The position numbers and the translations under genes were made by a program. The notes under the pieces were generated by a model. The model was not told where the DNA came from. It did not search any database and worked only from the letters and a program-made list of their open reading frames with translations. This document shows, piece by piece, positions 18,004 to 26,941 of a stretch of DNA of 64,000 nt. Origin of the DNA: Corynebacterium glyciniphilum AJ 3170 (GTDB taxonomy: Bacteria > Actinomycetota > Actinomycetes > Mycobacteriales > Mycobacteriaceae); assembly GCF_000626675.1 (NCBI RefSeq), contig NZ_CP006842.1, forward strand, positions 1,736,001 to 1,800,000, in the 5' to 3' direction. How positions within the stretch are numbered: position 1 is the first letter of the stretch; each line of letters opens with the position of its first letter.

Positions 18004-20148
18004 ATGGCTGAATCTTATTCTTCCGAGAATGAGGAGTCTTCACACGCAGGGAAAAGTTCCGCCGTCAACTGGCCCGTGTTCGCAGTGTCTGCCGGGCTGA
18101 TGACGGCGTTCGTCATCTGGGCCTGGCTGGCACCCGACCAGGCGGACACCGTGATCAACACGGTGAAGGACTGGGTGTCCACCAACCTGGGCTGGTACTA
18201 CATACTCACCGCCGGCGTTGTCGTGGTGTTCGTCCTGATCATCGCCTTCCGTCGGGTCGGTAACACCAAGATCGGCCCCGACCACTCACAACCCCGCTTC
18301 GGCTTGTTCACCTGGGGCGCGATGCTCTTCGCTGCAGGCATCGGGGTCGATCTGATGTTCTTCGGCGTCTCGGGGCCGGCGACGAATTTCCTCACCCCGC
18401 CGGAGACCGCCGAACTCTCTGACGAGGCAGCACGTATGGCGCCCTTGTGGACCATGTTCCACTACGGGGTCCCGGGGTGGGCGATGTACGCCCTGATGGG
18501 TATGGCCTTCGGGCTCTTCGCGTACCGCTACCACATGCCGCTGAGTATCCGTTCCGCCCTGGCACCGGTGTTCGGCAGGCGTATCCACGGCGCTGTCGGA
18601 CACAGCGTCGACATCGCCGCGGCCATCGGGACCGCGTTCGGCATCGCGGTGTCCCTGGGGATCGGAGTGGTGTTCCTTAACTACGGGCTCTCCGAGATCT
18701 TCGGGATACCAACGAACACGGGAGTTCAGATCGCACTGATCGGACTGTCAGTCCTGATTACAGTGATTTCGACGGTGTCGGGTGTCGACAAGGGGATCCG
18801 TCGGCTTTCCGAGCTCAACGTCTGGCTCGCCCTGGTTCTGATGGTGTGGATCGTGGTGATGGGAAAGACCGCGGACCTGCTCAATGCTCTGGTGCAGAAC
18901 ATCGGTGACTTCGTCTCCAGGTTCCCCTCGATGATCCTGAACACTTTCGCCTACAGTGATGGTGCCGCCGATCTACCCGCTGACCAGTGGCAGTCGGATT
19001 GGACGTTGTTCTTCTGGGCCTGGTGGATCGCCTGGGCCCCGTTCGTCGGGTTGTTCCTGGCCAGAATCTCCCGTGGGCGCACTCTGCGTCAGTTCATTCT
19101 GGGGGTGCTGGTCATCCCCTTTACCTTCATTGCGGTCTGGATCTCGATCTTCGGCAACGCCGCCCTCGGATTCTTCCGTGACGGCGACGAGGAATTCCTC
19201 GAGACAGCGGTGAACACGCCCGAGTCCGGATTCTTCCTCTTGCTGCAGCAGTATCCCGGGGCGACCTTCGCCGTCGCACTTGCTGTGGTCACCGGCCTAC
19301 TCTTCTACGTCACTTCTGCGGATTCGGGCTCACTGGTGATGGCCAATATCACCTCGAAGCCGAGCGTGGAGGACTCGGACGGCCCGCCATGGCTCCGCAT
19401 CGTGTGGGCGGTGCTAACCGGTGCGCTGACTCTGGTGATGCTGCTCATCGGCGGCGTGTACACCCTCCAGGCGGCGACCGTGCTCATCGGCCTGCCCTTC
19501 TCGGTGATCATGTACCTGCTGATGTTCAGTATCTGGCGTGTCCTCGGGGCAGAGGCCCACTGGCTGCAGTCCCGCTCGCTGTCCCTTCCCGGTGCGCTGT
19601 CAGACCGGACGGGAACTCCTCAACCGCGGTTGGCCTGGAGAAACAGGCTCAAACGCCGCATGAGTTTCCCCTCGGCAGCGGAGACACAGGCATATGTCGA
19701 CAACACTGCCGCGCCTGCTATCGGCGAAGTCGCTGAGGAACTCCGGGAGCTTGGGCTGGATGTCACTCTCACCCGGGACTCGCATCCCGAGTACCCGATC
19801 GACTTCATCAATCTCCTGGTGAGTTTCCCCGGGCAGGACGACTTCAAGTACCAGGCGTACCCGGTTCCGGGCCAGGTCCCGAACTTCGCGGTGAATCTCA
19901 ACGTGGATCACGACGTGTACTTCACCCTCGAAATCTTCTCCGCCACGGGGTCCCGGGGGCACAACATTCTCGGGTACTCCAAAGACCAGGTGATCGCGGA
20001 TGTACTGGACGCCTACGATATGCATGTGGAGTACATGTCCCTGACCGGTGACAGAGGTACTCCGACCGCCGATGTCCACGGCACGGCACCGGCATTCTGG
20101 ACAGACGACGACAACGACTCTGAAAAGACAGGAAGTGAGCACACATGA
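18004..20148 (+). CDS. betT: BCCT-family choline transporter (BetT-like)
   Basis: A secondary transporter of 714 residues. About twelve hydrophobic helices span roughly 20-525, then a ~190-residue soluble C-terminal domain follows, as in E. coli BetT, where it contributes to osmosensing. The substrate-path segment FAAGIGVDLMFFGVSGP (near 116) has the BetT-type Asp instead of the Gly-rich motif of sodium/betaine carriers, which suggests proton-coupled choline uptake. The tryptophan box reads FFWAWWIAWAPFVG (about 333-346). The ATG overlaps nothing upstream, but its stop overlaps the betB ATG. It supplies substrate for the two enzymes downstream. Confidence 0.9.
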   Translation: MAESYSSENEESSHAGKSSAVNWPVFAVSAGLMTAFVIWAWLAPDQADTVINTVKDWVSTNLGWYYILTAGVVVVFVLIIAFRRVGNTKIGPDHSQPRFGLFTWGAMLFAAGIGVDLMFFGVSGPATNFLTPPETAELSDEAARMAPLWTMFHYGVPGWAMYALMGMAFGLFAYRYHMPLSIRSALAPVFGRRIHGAVGHSVDIAAAIGTAFGIAVSLGIGVVFLNYGLSEIFGIPTNTGVQIALIGLSVLITVISTVSGVDKGIRRLSELNVWLALVLMVWIVVMGKTADLLNALVQNIGDFVSRFPSMILNTFAYSDGAADLPADQWQSDWTLFFWAWWIAWAPFVGLFLARISRGRTLRQFILGVLVIPFTFIAVWISIFGNAALGFFRDGDEEFLETAVNTPESGFFLLLQQYPGATFAVALAVVTGLLFYVTSADSGSLVMANITSKPSVEDSDGPPWLRIVWAVLTGALTLVMLLIGGVYTLQAATVLIGLPFSVIMYLLMFSIWRVLGAEAHWLQSRSLSLPGALSDRTGTPQPRLAWRNRLKRRMSFPSAAETQAYVDNTAAPAIGEVAEELRELGLDVTLTRDSHPEYPIDFINLLVSFPGQDDFKYQAYPVPGQVPNFAVNLNVDHDVYFTLEIFSATGSRGHNILGYSKDQVIADVLDAYDMHVEYMSLTGDRGTPTADVHGTAPAFWTDDDNDSEKTGSEHT

Positions 20149-21626
20149 CTGACACACCACAGACGCTCTACATTGACGGACAGTGGGTGGGCGCGACCGA
20201 CGGCGGCACACGCACGGTCACCTGCCCGGCGGACGGCACGGTCGTCGCCGAGGTATCCGAGGCAACCGCAGCGGACACGGAAAAGGCCATCGCGGCCGCC
20301 CGACGCACGTTCGACTCGGGCGAGTGGTCTGCCACGTCGGCCGCCTACCGTGGCGACCTGCTCCTGAAGGTCGCCGATGCAATGGGAGAACGTAAGGATG
20401 AGTTCGCCCGCGCCGAGGCCCTGGACACCGGTAAACGTCTGGTCGAAGCCGAAGGCGACATGGACGACATCATGAACTGCTTCCGGTTCTTCGGCAAGAT
20501 CGCCGACCAGCATCCGGGCCGTCTCGTCGACGCCGGAGACGCGTCGGTGATCTCGCGTGTCGTCTACGAACCGATCGGTGTCTGCGGCATGATCACCCCG
20601 TGGAATTTCCCGCTGCTGCAGGCCAGCTGGAAGATCGCCCCGGCGATTGCTGCCGGCAACACCTTCGTCCTCAAGCCTGCCGAGCTGACACCGCACACCG
20701 CCATGCTGATCATCGATGTGCTCGACAAGCTCGGTGTACCGGCGGGTGTCGCCAACCTGGTGCTGGGTGCCGGTGCCGAAGCGGGCGCGCCACTGTCGTC
20801 GCATCCCGATGTCGACATGGTCTCCTTCACCGGTGGTCTGGTCACCGGGCGTCGGATCGCCGCAGCCGCGGCGCCGACGGTAAAGAAGGTTGCGCTTGAG
20901 CTCGGCGGGAAGAACCCGAACGTGGTCTTCGCCGACGCCGACTTCGACGCAGCGGTGGATAATGCCCTGAACGCCGGATTCCTCGACTCCGGACTGGTGT
21001 GTTCAGCAGGTACGCGTCTGATCGTCGAGGAAAGCATCAAGGAGAAATTCGTCGACGAGCTGGTCCGCCGTGCCGAGGGCATCGTCATGGGGGGTCCCTT
21101 CGACGAGAAGGCTGAGACCGGCCCGCTGATCTCCGCGGAGCACCGTGACAAGGTCACCGACTACGTCCAGCGTGGCATCGATGCCGGCGCGACGCTGCGC
21201 TGCGGTGGTCATTGGGGTGGCCCGGAACACGAGAAGGGCTGCTTCTACGCCCCGACCGTGCTGGACGACTGCACGTCGGAGAACCCTGCCGTCATTGAGG
21301 AAGGGTTCGGCCCGGTCATCACCGTGGAGACCTTCACGACGGAGGCCGAGGCGATCGCCACCGCCAACGACACCGAGTACGGTCTGGCCGGTGCGGTGTG
21401 GACCTCCAACCGTGGTGTGGCCAACCGGGTGTCTCGGGCACTTCGCCACGGCACCGTGTGGATCAATGACTACCACCCTTATGTCCCGCAGGCGGAGTGG
21501 GGCGGTTTCAAGTCCTCTGGCACCGGGCGTGAACTCGGGCTGGCCGGCCTGGAGGAGTACCGCGAGGCCAAGCACATCTACGAGAACACCGAACCGGCCG
21601 CGAGTGGCTGGTTCCCCCAGAAGTAG
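20145..21626 (+). CDS. betB: Betaine aldehyde dehydrogenase
   Basis: An NAD(P)-dependent aldehyde dehydrogenase of 493 residues that oxidises betaine aldehyde to the osmoprotectant glycine betaine. The catalytic residues are present: N154 in TPWNFP, E252 in ALELGGKNP, and the nucleophile C286 in DSGLVCSAG. The C-terminal block WINDYHPYVPQAEWGGFK is typical of the betaine-aldehyde branch. It is translationally coupled to betT by an ATGA overlap and followed by the choline oxidase gene 27 nt later, behind AGAAGGAGAAG. Confidence 0.93.
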   Translation: MTDTPQTLYIDGQWVGATDGGTRTVTCPADGTVVAEVSEATAADTEKAIAAARRTFDSGEWSATSAAYRGDLLLKVADAMGERKDEFARAEALDTGKRLVEAEGDMDDIMNCFRFFGKIADQHPGRLVDAGDASVISRVVYEPIGVCGMITPWNFPLLQASWKIAPAIAAGNTFVLKPAELTPHTAMLIIDVLDKLGVPAGVANLVLGAGAEAGAPLSSHPDVDMVSFTGGLVTGRRIAAAAAPTVKKVALELGGKNPNVVFADADFDAAVDNALNAGFLDSGLVCSAGTRLIVEESIKEKFVDELVRRAEGIVMGGPFDEKAETGPLISAEHRDKVTDYVQRGIDAGATLRCGGHWGGPEHEKGCFYAPTVLDDCTSENPAVIEEGFGPVITVETFTTEAEAIATANDTEYGLAGAVWTSNRGVANRVSRALRHGTVWINDYHPYVPQAEWGGFKSSGTGRELGLAGLEEYREAKHIYENTEPAASGWFPQK

Positions 21627-21653
21627 CACCCGCACATACGAGAAGGAGAAGAT

Positions 21654-23228
21654 ATGCGAGACAACTACGACTACATCGTCGTCGGAGCCGGTTCCTCGGG
21701 CGCCGTGGTCGCGTCCCGTCTGAGCGAAGACCCCGCCGTGACTGTCGCGCTGGTTGAAGCGGGACCCACGGACGTGGACAAGCCGGAGATCCTGAACCTC
21801 GCGGAATGGCCCGGTCTGCTGGAGTCCGGCTACGACTGGGACTACCCCGTGGAGCCCCAGGAGAAGGGGAACTCTCACATGCGCCACGCGCGGGCGAAGG
21901 TGCTCGGTGGCTGCTCGTCGCACAACTCGTGCATTGCTTTCCACACTCCGGCGCAGGACCTCGATCACTGGGTCTCCCTGGGCGCCTCCGGCTGGGACTC
22001 GGAGACCGTCCTTCCGCTGATCAAACGCCTGGAGAATAACGACCGCGACGGTGACCACCACGGTCACGACGGTCCCGTCCGGTTGCGCTCGGTGCCGCAC
22101 CAGGATCCCGTGGGCGCGGCGATCATCGATGCCTGTGAACAGCAGGGGCTTCCCAACACCCCGTTCAACGAGGGGGCCACGGTCAATCACGGTGCAGACT
22201 GGTTCCAGATCAACGCCACGGACGAGAACGTCCGGTCGTCATCGTCCGTGTCCTACCTGCACCCTGTCCTTGACCGGGAGAACCTCGACATCCTCACAGA
22301 CCGTCAAGTCTCCCGCGTGACCTTCACCGAGGACGCCGAGGGCGCGCCGAGGGCCTCCGGCATCGAGTACCTCGACAACCCCTTCGGCCGACTCAAGACC
22401 CTACCGGCCAATCGCGAGGTCATCGTCTCCGCCGGTGCGATCGACAGCCCGAAGCTCCTCATGCTGTCGGGCATCGGACCGACCGCGCACCTCGCCGAGG
22501 TCGGCGTGGAGACCCTCGTTGACGCGCCCGGTGTCGGTGAACACCTCCAGGACCATCCTGAAGCGGTGATCTCCTGGGAGTCGAAAGTGCCGATGACCCG
22601 CGACGCCACGCAGTGGTGGGAGATCGGGATCTTCGAGATGGTCGACGAGGGTGGTGCCGATGGTCTCGGCCTGCCGGACCTGATGATGCACTACGGGTCA
22701 ATGCCCTTTGACATGCACACCCGGCGTCAGGGGTATCCCACCGCCGACGAATCATTCTGTCTGACCCCGAACATCACCCATGCCAAGGGTCGCGGTACGG
22801 TACGGCTGCGTTCCTGCGACTTCCGGGACAAGCCGAGGGTCGATCCGCGCTACTTCACTGACGAGGACGGGTACGACATGCGGATCGCAGTGGAAGGCAT
22901 CAAACTCGCCCGGAAGATCGTCGCGCAGCCCGCCATGGCGGAGTACGCAGGACGGGAACTGTTCCCGGGAACAGATGTCCAGTCCGACGACGATATCGCC
23001 GACTACGTGTCCAGAACGCACAACACCGTGTACCACCCCGCGGGCACCGTGCGCATGGGCGCGGCCGATGACCCGATGGCTCCGTTGGACCCGGAGTTGC
23101 GGGTCAAGGGTGTCACGGGCCTGCGGGTCGTCGATGCCTCGGTGATGCCGCAGTTGGTGGCGGTCAACCCGAATATCACCTGCATGCTGATCGGCGAGCG
23201 AGCTGCCGACCTGATCCGCGAAGCCTAG
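21654..23228 (+). CDS. codA: Choline oxidase (GMC flavoprotein, covalent FAD)
   Basis: A GMC oxidoreductase of 524 residues that uses O2 to oxidise choline, via betaine aldehyde, to glycine betaine, releasing H2O2. FAD-binding GAGSSG is at 11-16. The block [21 protein letters not shown] at 76-96 matches Arthrobacter choline oxidase rather than BetA dehydrogenases, and H90 corresponds to the histidine that covalently holds FAD (His99). S92, E303, H346, V459, H461 and N505 match Ser101, Glu312, His351, Val464, His466 and Asn510 of that enzyme. It is the last gene of the operon and converges with the metallopeptidase gene over a 16-bp gap. Confidence 0.88.
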   Translation: MRDNYDYIVVGAGSSGAVVASRLSEDPAVTVALVEAGPTDVDKPEILNLAEWPGLLESGYDWDYPVEPQEKGNSHMRHARAKVLGGCSSHNSCIAFHTPAQDLDHWVSLGASGWDSETVLPLIKRLENNDRDGDHHGHDGPVRLRSVPHQDPVGAAIIDACEQQGLPNTPFNEGATVNHGADWFQINATDENVRSSSSVSYLHPVLDRENLDILTDRQVSRVTFTEDAEGAPRASGIEYLDNPFGRLKTLPANREVIVSAGAIDSPKLLMLSGIGPTAHLAEVGVETLVDAPGVGEHLQDHPEAVISWESKVPMTRDATQWWEIGIFEMVDEGGADGLGLPDLMMHYGSMPFDMHTRRQGYPTADESFCLTPNITHAKGRGTVRLRSCDFRDKPRVDPRYFTDEDGYDMRIAVEGIKLARKIVAQPAMAEYAGRELFPGTDVQSDDDIADYVSRTHNTVYHPAGTVRMGAADDPMAPLDPELRVKGVTGLRVVDASVMPQLVAVNPNITCMLIGERAADLIREA

Positions 23229-23244
23229 GGGTGCTTCCCGGGTA

Positions 23245-24195
23245 TCAACGGAAGTTCTGCTGGCAGGATGCCATGGTTCCGTTGTCATACCCGGTGGTGA
23301 ACCAGCGCTGGCGCTGTTCGGACGAACCGTGGGTCCAGGCGTCGGGGGTGACCTGCCCGCCGCCGACACTCTGGATCGCATCATCACCGATCGCCTGGGC
23401 GGAGGTGATGGCCTGGTTGACCTGGTCAGGCGTCACCGGGTCCAGGACGGCGTCTTCGCCCTTGTCGGCGTGTGACGCCCAGACCCCGGCATAGCAGTCG
23501 GCCTGCAACTCCATCTTCACCGCATTGGAGTCTTCGCCCGGGTCGTCGTAGTCGGACAGGCCCAGGTTCCCCTCGAGATGCTGGATGTGGTGCCCGAACT
23601 CGTGCGCCACGACATACATCTGCGCGAACGGGCCGTCCGATCCGCCCATCGACGAAAGCTGGGAGAAGAAGTCGTCGCCGATGTAGACGGTCTCATCGCC
23701 CGGGCAGTAGAACGGTCCGGTCTGCGCCGTCGAGGCGGTACCACATCCTGTGTTGACCTGTCCGTCCCCGATGACCAGACCGGGCTCAGAGTAGTTGATC
23801 CCGGCCTGGTCGGGCAGCAGTGACGACCACACGGTGTCGAGCGAGATGGCGGTGCCTTCAATCCGGCAGTCGTCGTAGGTGTTGGCGTCTTCGACGGTGG
23901 TGCAGTGGTCCAGCCTTCCACCGGCTCCGTCGGCGCCTTGCTCGCTCACTCGGGAGGAGTCTGCTCCGAACATGCCAAGCCCCCCGTTCGCGAAAAACAG
24001 CACGACGGCAACGACGAGGATTCCGGGAATGCCGAAGCGTCGGCCGATCCTGCTCATCAGGAGCATACCCAGGATCCCACCGCCGCGGTTGCCACCCTGG
24101 CGCCCGCCGCCACCGATTCCGAAACCGCCGCCGCCCGAGCTTCCACCGGAGCGGGCCCGCCCACCCATGCCGGACAGGTTGTTGTTGAAGGACAT
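23245..24195 (-). CDS. YpfJ-family putative neutral zinc metallopeptidase
   Basis: A reverse-strand protein of 316 residues. The Gly-rich N-terminus (1-40) leads to one transmembrane helix (about 55-75), then an extracytoplasmic domain. The zinc motif HEFGHH is at 198-203, and the third-ligand region ELQADCYAGVWA follows about 30 residues later. This matches the YpfJ / neutral zinc metallopeptidase family, whose substrate is unknown. Its place beside aspS is conserved in corynebacteria. The ATG is preceded by a TACACT -10 on the reverse strand only 6 nt away, so the mRNA is probably leaderless. Confidence 0.9.
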   Translation of the reverse strand: MSFNNNLSGMGGRARSGGSSGGGGFGIGGGGRQGGNRGGGILGMLLMSRIGRRFGIPGILVVAVVLFFANGGLGMFGADSSRVSEQGADGAGGRLDHCTTVEDANTYDDCRIEGTAISLDTVWSSLLPDQAGINYSEPGLVIGDGQVNTGCGTASTAQTGPFYCPGDETVYIGDDFFSQLSSMGGSDGPFAQMYVVAHEFGHHIQHLEGNLGLSDYDDPGEDSNAVKMELQADCYAGVWASHADKGEDAVLDPVTPDQVNQAITSAQAIGDDAIQSVGGGQVTPDAWTHGSSEQRQRWFTTGYDNGTMASCQQNFR

Positions 24196-24201
24196 GGTGG
24201 A

Positions 24202-24207
24202 AGTGTA
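24202..24207 (-). promoter_or_regulatory. Leaderless-type -10 (TACACT) of the metallopeptidase gene
   Basis: Read on the reverse strand, TACACT ends 6 nt before the ATG at 24195. No Shine-Dalgarno sequence is present in the gap. Confidence 0.5.
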
Positions 24208-24239
24208 GCGGGAGGGTCGGGTGCCGGAGGGGTTCCTGG

Positions 24240-24257
24240 GGCAGGGAGTTCCCTGCC
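24240..24257. promoter_or_regulatory. Perfect 18-bp inverted repeat upstream of the metallopeptidase gene
   Basis: GGCAGGGA (24240-24247) and TCCCTGCC (24250-24257) are perfect inverted arms with a 2-bp centre. The site lies just upstream of where the -35 of the metallopeptidase gene would fall. It could bind a dimeric regulator; a hairpin with a 2-nt loop is less likely. Confidence 0.4.
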
Positions 24258-24290
24258 ATCACACGGCAGCCCCTGGTCGAGGGGTAACAA

Positions 24291-24341
24291 ATGTGACGTA
24301 CGGGGCGCATGTGACGCAATGTAGCTGCGTAATGCGTCACA
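24291..24341. promoter_or_regulatory. Cluster of TGTGACG half-sites with a 9-bp dyad (candidate operator)
   Basis: TGTGACGCA (24310-24318) and TGCGTCACA (24333-24341) are perfect inverted repeats with 14 bp between them. A third copy, ATGTGACG, starts at 24291, exactly 18 bp before the identical octamer at 24309. The dyad covers the expected -35 region of the TATACT promoter for the 43-aa ORF. The TGTGA/TCACA cores recall CRP-type (GlxR) half-sites, but the spacing is not that of the GlxR palindrome. Confidence 0.5.
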
Positions 24342-24347
24342 GAAGAC

Positions 24348-24353
24348 TATACT
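24348..24353 (+). promoter_or_regulatory. -10 element (TATACT) of the 43-aa ORF
   Basis: TATACT is close to the consensus TATAAT and lies 7 bp after the dyad. The predicted transcript would have a leader of about 80 nt before ATG 24441. Confidence 0.5.
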
Positions 24354-24440
24354 TCGATTCACATCTGCCGTGGTTCTCACGGCGACGATGTTTGATGATG
24401 ACTGATAGAGACCCCAACGACCCGCAGGAGTACCGGAACA

Positions 24441-24572
24441 ATGGATATCATCGCCCTCGCACAACAGGCCCTCGACGCAGGGGACTGGGCAGCCTACAGC
24501 AACTGGGATATTGCGCAGCAGATCTACGACGCGACCCTCGGCCGGATCAACTGGGACGGCGTCGGCGCCTGA
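24441..24572 (+). CDS. Small acidic protein, 43 aa, unrecognised
   Basis: An ORF of 44 codons, ATG 24441 to TGA 24570-24572, with GGAG 10 nt upstream and its own promoter and operator-like dyad. The product contains six Asp, no Lys and one Arg, so it is strongly acidic, and has three Trp. It has no signal peptide, and the pattern of the first ~35 residues suggests an amphipathic helix. In size, charge and lack of a signal it resembles the very short corynebacterial porins PorA/PorH, but no residue-level match was seen, so this is only a possibility. A hairpin follows the stop. Confidence 0.5.
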   Translation: MDIIALAQQALDAGDWAAYSNWDIAQQIYDATLGRINWDGVGA

Positions 24573-24588
24573 CGCGTTGCAGCCGTAC

Positions 24589-24606
24589 CCGCCGGCCTGA
24601 CGGCGG
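24589..24606. terminator. GC hairpin between the 43-aa ORF and the convergent membrane gene
   Basis: CCGCCG (24589-24594) and CGGCGG (24601-24606) form a perfect 6-bp stem with loop GCCTGA. It lies between two convergent stops and could serve both directions. No T-tract follows on either strand. Confidence 0.4.
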
Positions 24607-24948
24607 TCAGATGACTCCGGACGATTTCAGGTCGCTCCCCAGCCGTGCCAGCAGAAGGCCGATCACCGACAGCATGCTGATTCCAAGGCATGCCATTCCA
24701 CTGATCCAGGAACTCTCCGTCCCTGTGGCCAAACCGTAAATGAGAGCAACGGCGGCAATCAGCGTGGAGACAAACAGAACAATCTGGCTGGTCAGCCAGA
24801 ACAGCCGGTAGGGGTCGCGGGAATCCAGCGGTGTGACCACAGTGTCCTCGACGGTGACCTGGTCGGCGATGCCGTCGGAGTCGGGGTGGCGTTGCCGTCC
24901 CCGGGCCTGTACGTCGTCGTCCGGTGTCGGGGAAGCATTCTCTGCCAT
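24607..24948 (-). CDS. Small two-helix membrane protein, unrecognised
   Basis: A reverse-strand protein of 113 residues. The first ~48 residues are hydrophilic and Asp-rich (starting MAENASPTPDDD). After a PYRLFWLTSQIVLFV boundary, two hydrophobic helices follow (about 51-72 and 79-99), ending with a short charged tail. ATG 24948 is chosen because AAAGGA lies 8 nt upstream; the open frame runs 29 codons further without support. No family is recognised. It is divergent from aspS, whose start is 167 bp away. Confidence 0.7.
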   Translation of the reverse strand: MAENASPTPDDDVQARGRQRHPDSDGIADQVTVEDTVVTPLDSRDPYRLFWLTSQIVLFVSTLIAAVALIYGLATGTESSWISGMACLGISMLSVIGLLLARLGSDLKSSGVI

Positions 24949-25030
24949 GATGACCGTCCTTTCATCTCGGTCGACGTTCGACCTCACCCTCCAGCATGCC
25001 ACCGTTGTTCCCCGTGCGGCGACGGGGTAG

Positions 25031-25036
25031 TACACT
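25031..25036 (+). promoter_or_regulatory. -10 element (TACACT) upstream of aspS
   Basis: TACACT stands 79 nt before the aspS GTG, giving a leader that carries AAAGGA at 25101-25106. No tRNA-sensing T-box features were seen in this leader. Confidence 0.4.
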
Positions 25037-25115
25037 GGGCCGCTGATATCGAGCCACCGACGGCACCATCGTGTCGGCCGGGGTTATACCGAACTATCCG
25101 AAAGGACAACGCGAC

Positions 25116-26900
25116 GTGCTGCGGACCCATCTTTGTGGTGACCTTCGCTCCAACCACATCGGCGAGGAGGTAACCCTCACCGGATGGGTCTCCCGTCGAC
25201 GGGACCACGGTGGAGTGATCTTCATCGACCTGCGTGACCGGTCCGGACTGGCCCAGGTGGTGTTCCGCGAGAATGAGGTCGCCGAACGGGCACATGCACT
25301 GCGCAGCGAGTACTGCCTGCGTGTCACCGGAATCGTGGAGGCCCGTCCCGAAGGTTCCGAGAACCCGAACCTGGCGTCGGGTGACATCGAGCTCAACGTC
25401 ACCGGCCTGGAGATCCTCAATGAGTCCGCGGCACTGCCGTTCCAGATCGACGATTCCGCCAGTGGGGGAGAGGTCGGCGAGGAGACCCGCCTGAAGTACC
25501 GCTACCTGGATCTGCGCCGGGACAACCAGGCGCGCGCACTGCGTCTGCGCTCCACGGTGAATGCCGCGGCTCGCAACGTCCTGATCGACCAGGAGTTCAC
25601 CGAGATCGAGACGCCGACCCTCACCCGCTCCACGCCCGAGGGAGCCCGCGACTTCCTGGTGCCGGCACGTCTGCGCCCCGGAAAATTCTACGCCCTGCCG
25701 CAGTCCCCCCAGCTGTTCAAGCAGCTGCTGATGGTCTCGGGCATGGAGCGCTACTTCCAGATCGCACGCTGCTACCGTGACGAGGACTTCCGTGCCGATC
25801 GCCAGCCGGAGTTCACCCAGCTGGACGTGGAGATGAGCTTCGTCGACCAGGAAGACGTCATCGCCCTCGCCGAGGAGATCCTGGCTGCCGTATGGAAGCA
25901 GATCGGCTACGAGATCTCCGCGCCCATCCCGCGGATCACCTACGCCGATGCGATGCGTCGCTACGGTTCCGACAAGCCCGACCTGCGTTTCGACATCGAG
26001 ATCACGGAGTGCACCGAGTTCTTCGAGAACACGTCCTTCCGTGTGTTCAGGTCCGACTATGTCGGTGCTGTGGTCATGGACGGCGGCGCGTCGCAGCCTC
26101 GTCGTACCCTCGACGCGTGGCAGGACTGGGCCAAGCAGCGCGGTGCCAAAGGACTGGCCTACATCCTCGTCGGCGAAGACGGCACACTGTCGGGCCCGGT
26201 GGCCAAGAACATCACCGAGGCCGAGCGTGAGGGCATCGCTGCACATGTCGGAGCGAAACCGGGTGACTGCATCTTCTTCGCCGCGGGCGATGTGAAGTCC
26301 TCCCGTGCACTTCTCGGAGCCGCCCGTGGCGAGATCGCCGAGCGTCTCGGACTGATCAAGGACGGCGACTGGGCGTTCACCTGGGTCGTGGACGCCCCGC
26401 TGTTCGAGCCCGCCGCTGATGCCACCGCCTCCGGCGATGTCGCACTCGGGAACTCGGCGTGGACCGCCGTCCACCATGCCTTCACCTCTCCGAAGCCCGA
26501 GTGGATCGACACGTTCGACGAGAACCCCGGTGAGGCCACCGCCTACGCCTATGACATCGTCTGCAACGGCAATGAGATCGGCGGCGGGTCCATCCGTATC
26601 CACCGCCGCGACATCCAGGAGCGGGTCTTCGCCGTCATGGGAATCTCCGAGGAGGAGGCCCGCGAGAAGTTCGGTTTCCTGCTCGACGCCTTCGCTTTCG
26701 GAGCCCCGCCCCACGGCGGCATCGCCTTCGGCTGGGACCGCATCGTCTCTCTCCTCGGCGGTTACGACTCCATCCGTGACGTCATCGCGTTCCCGAAGTC
26801 CGGTGGCGGCATTGATCCGTTGACCGACGCCCCCGGCGAGATCACCGCGCAGCAGCGCAAGGAGTCCGGGATCGACGCAAAACCCAAGAAGAACGCCTGA
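25116..26900 (+). CDS. aspS: Aspartyl-tRNA synthetase (probably non-discriminating)
   Basis: A class IIb synthetase of 594 residues from GTG 25116, where the product begins [11 protein letters not shown] as in other bacterial AspRS. It has an N-terminal OB anticodon-binding domain (about 1-110), motif 2 in [20 protein letters not shown], the bacterial GAD insertion (about 285-420), and motif 3 in GIAFGWDRI. Actinobacteria lacking AsnRS use GatCAB with a non-discriminating AspRS; that cannot be settled from this window. The upstream open frame (to 25071) lacks a ribosome-binding site, while AAAGGA precedes the chosen start by 9 nt. Confidence 0.95.
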   Translation: MLRTHLCGDLRSNHIGEEVTLTGWVSRRRDHGGVIFIDLRDRSGLAQVVFRENEVAERAHALRSEYCLRVTGIVEARPEGSENPNLASGDIELNVTGLEILNESAALPFQIDDSASGGEVGEETRLKYRYLDLRRDNQARALRLRSTVNAAARNVLIDQEFTEIETPTLTRSTPEGARDFLVPARLRPGKFYALPQSPQLFKQLLMVSGMERYFQIARCYRDEDFRADRQPEFTQLDVEMSFVDQEDVIALAEEILAAVWKQIGYEISAPIPRITYADAMRRYGSDKPDLRFDIEITECTEFFENTSFRVFRSDYVGAVVMDGGASQPRRTLDAWQDWAKQRGAKGLAYILVGEDGTLSGPVAKNITEAEREGIAAHVGAKPGDCIFFAAGDVKSSRALLGAARGEIAERLGLIKDGDWAFTWVVDAPLFEPAADATASGDVALGNSAWTAVHHAFTSPKPEWIDTFDENPGEATAYAYDIVCNGNEIGGGSIRIHRRDIQERVFAVMGISEEEAREKFGFLLDAFAFGAPPHGGIAFGWDRIVSLLGGYDSIRDVIAFPKSGGGIDPLTDAPGEITAQQRKESGIDAKPKKNA

Positions 26901-26941
26901 GCCCTTCACACATGGAGGGGCGTCCGAGAGAGGACAATGAC

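Noticed and set aside
21654..23228. Annotation of the GMC gene as choline dehydrogenase betA
   Set aside because: The GGCSSHNSC segment and the full set of active-site residues match choline oxidase, including the His that binds FAD covalently.
23229..23244. Terminator between codA and the metallopeptidase gene
   Set aside because: The 16-bp gap has no stem-loop of useful length. Transcripts may simply converge.
24291..24341. GlxR (CRP-type) binding palindrome
   Set aside because: TGTGA and TCACA cores occur, but the arms are 14 bp apart instead of the short spacing of TGTGA-N6-TCACA, so assignment to GlxR is not justified.
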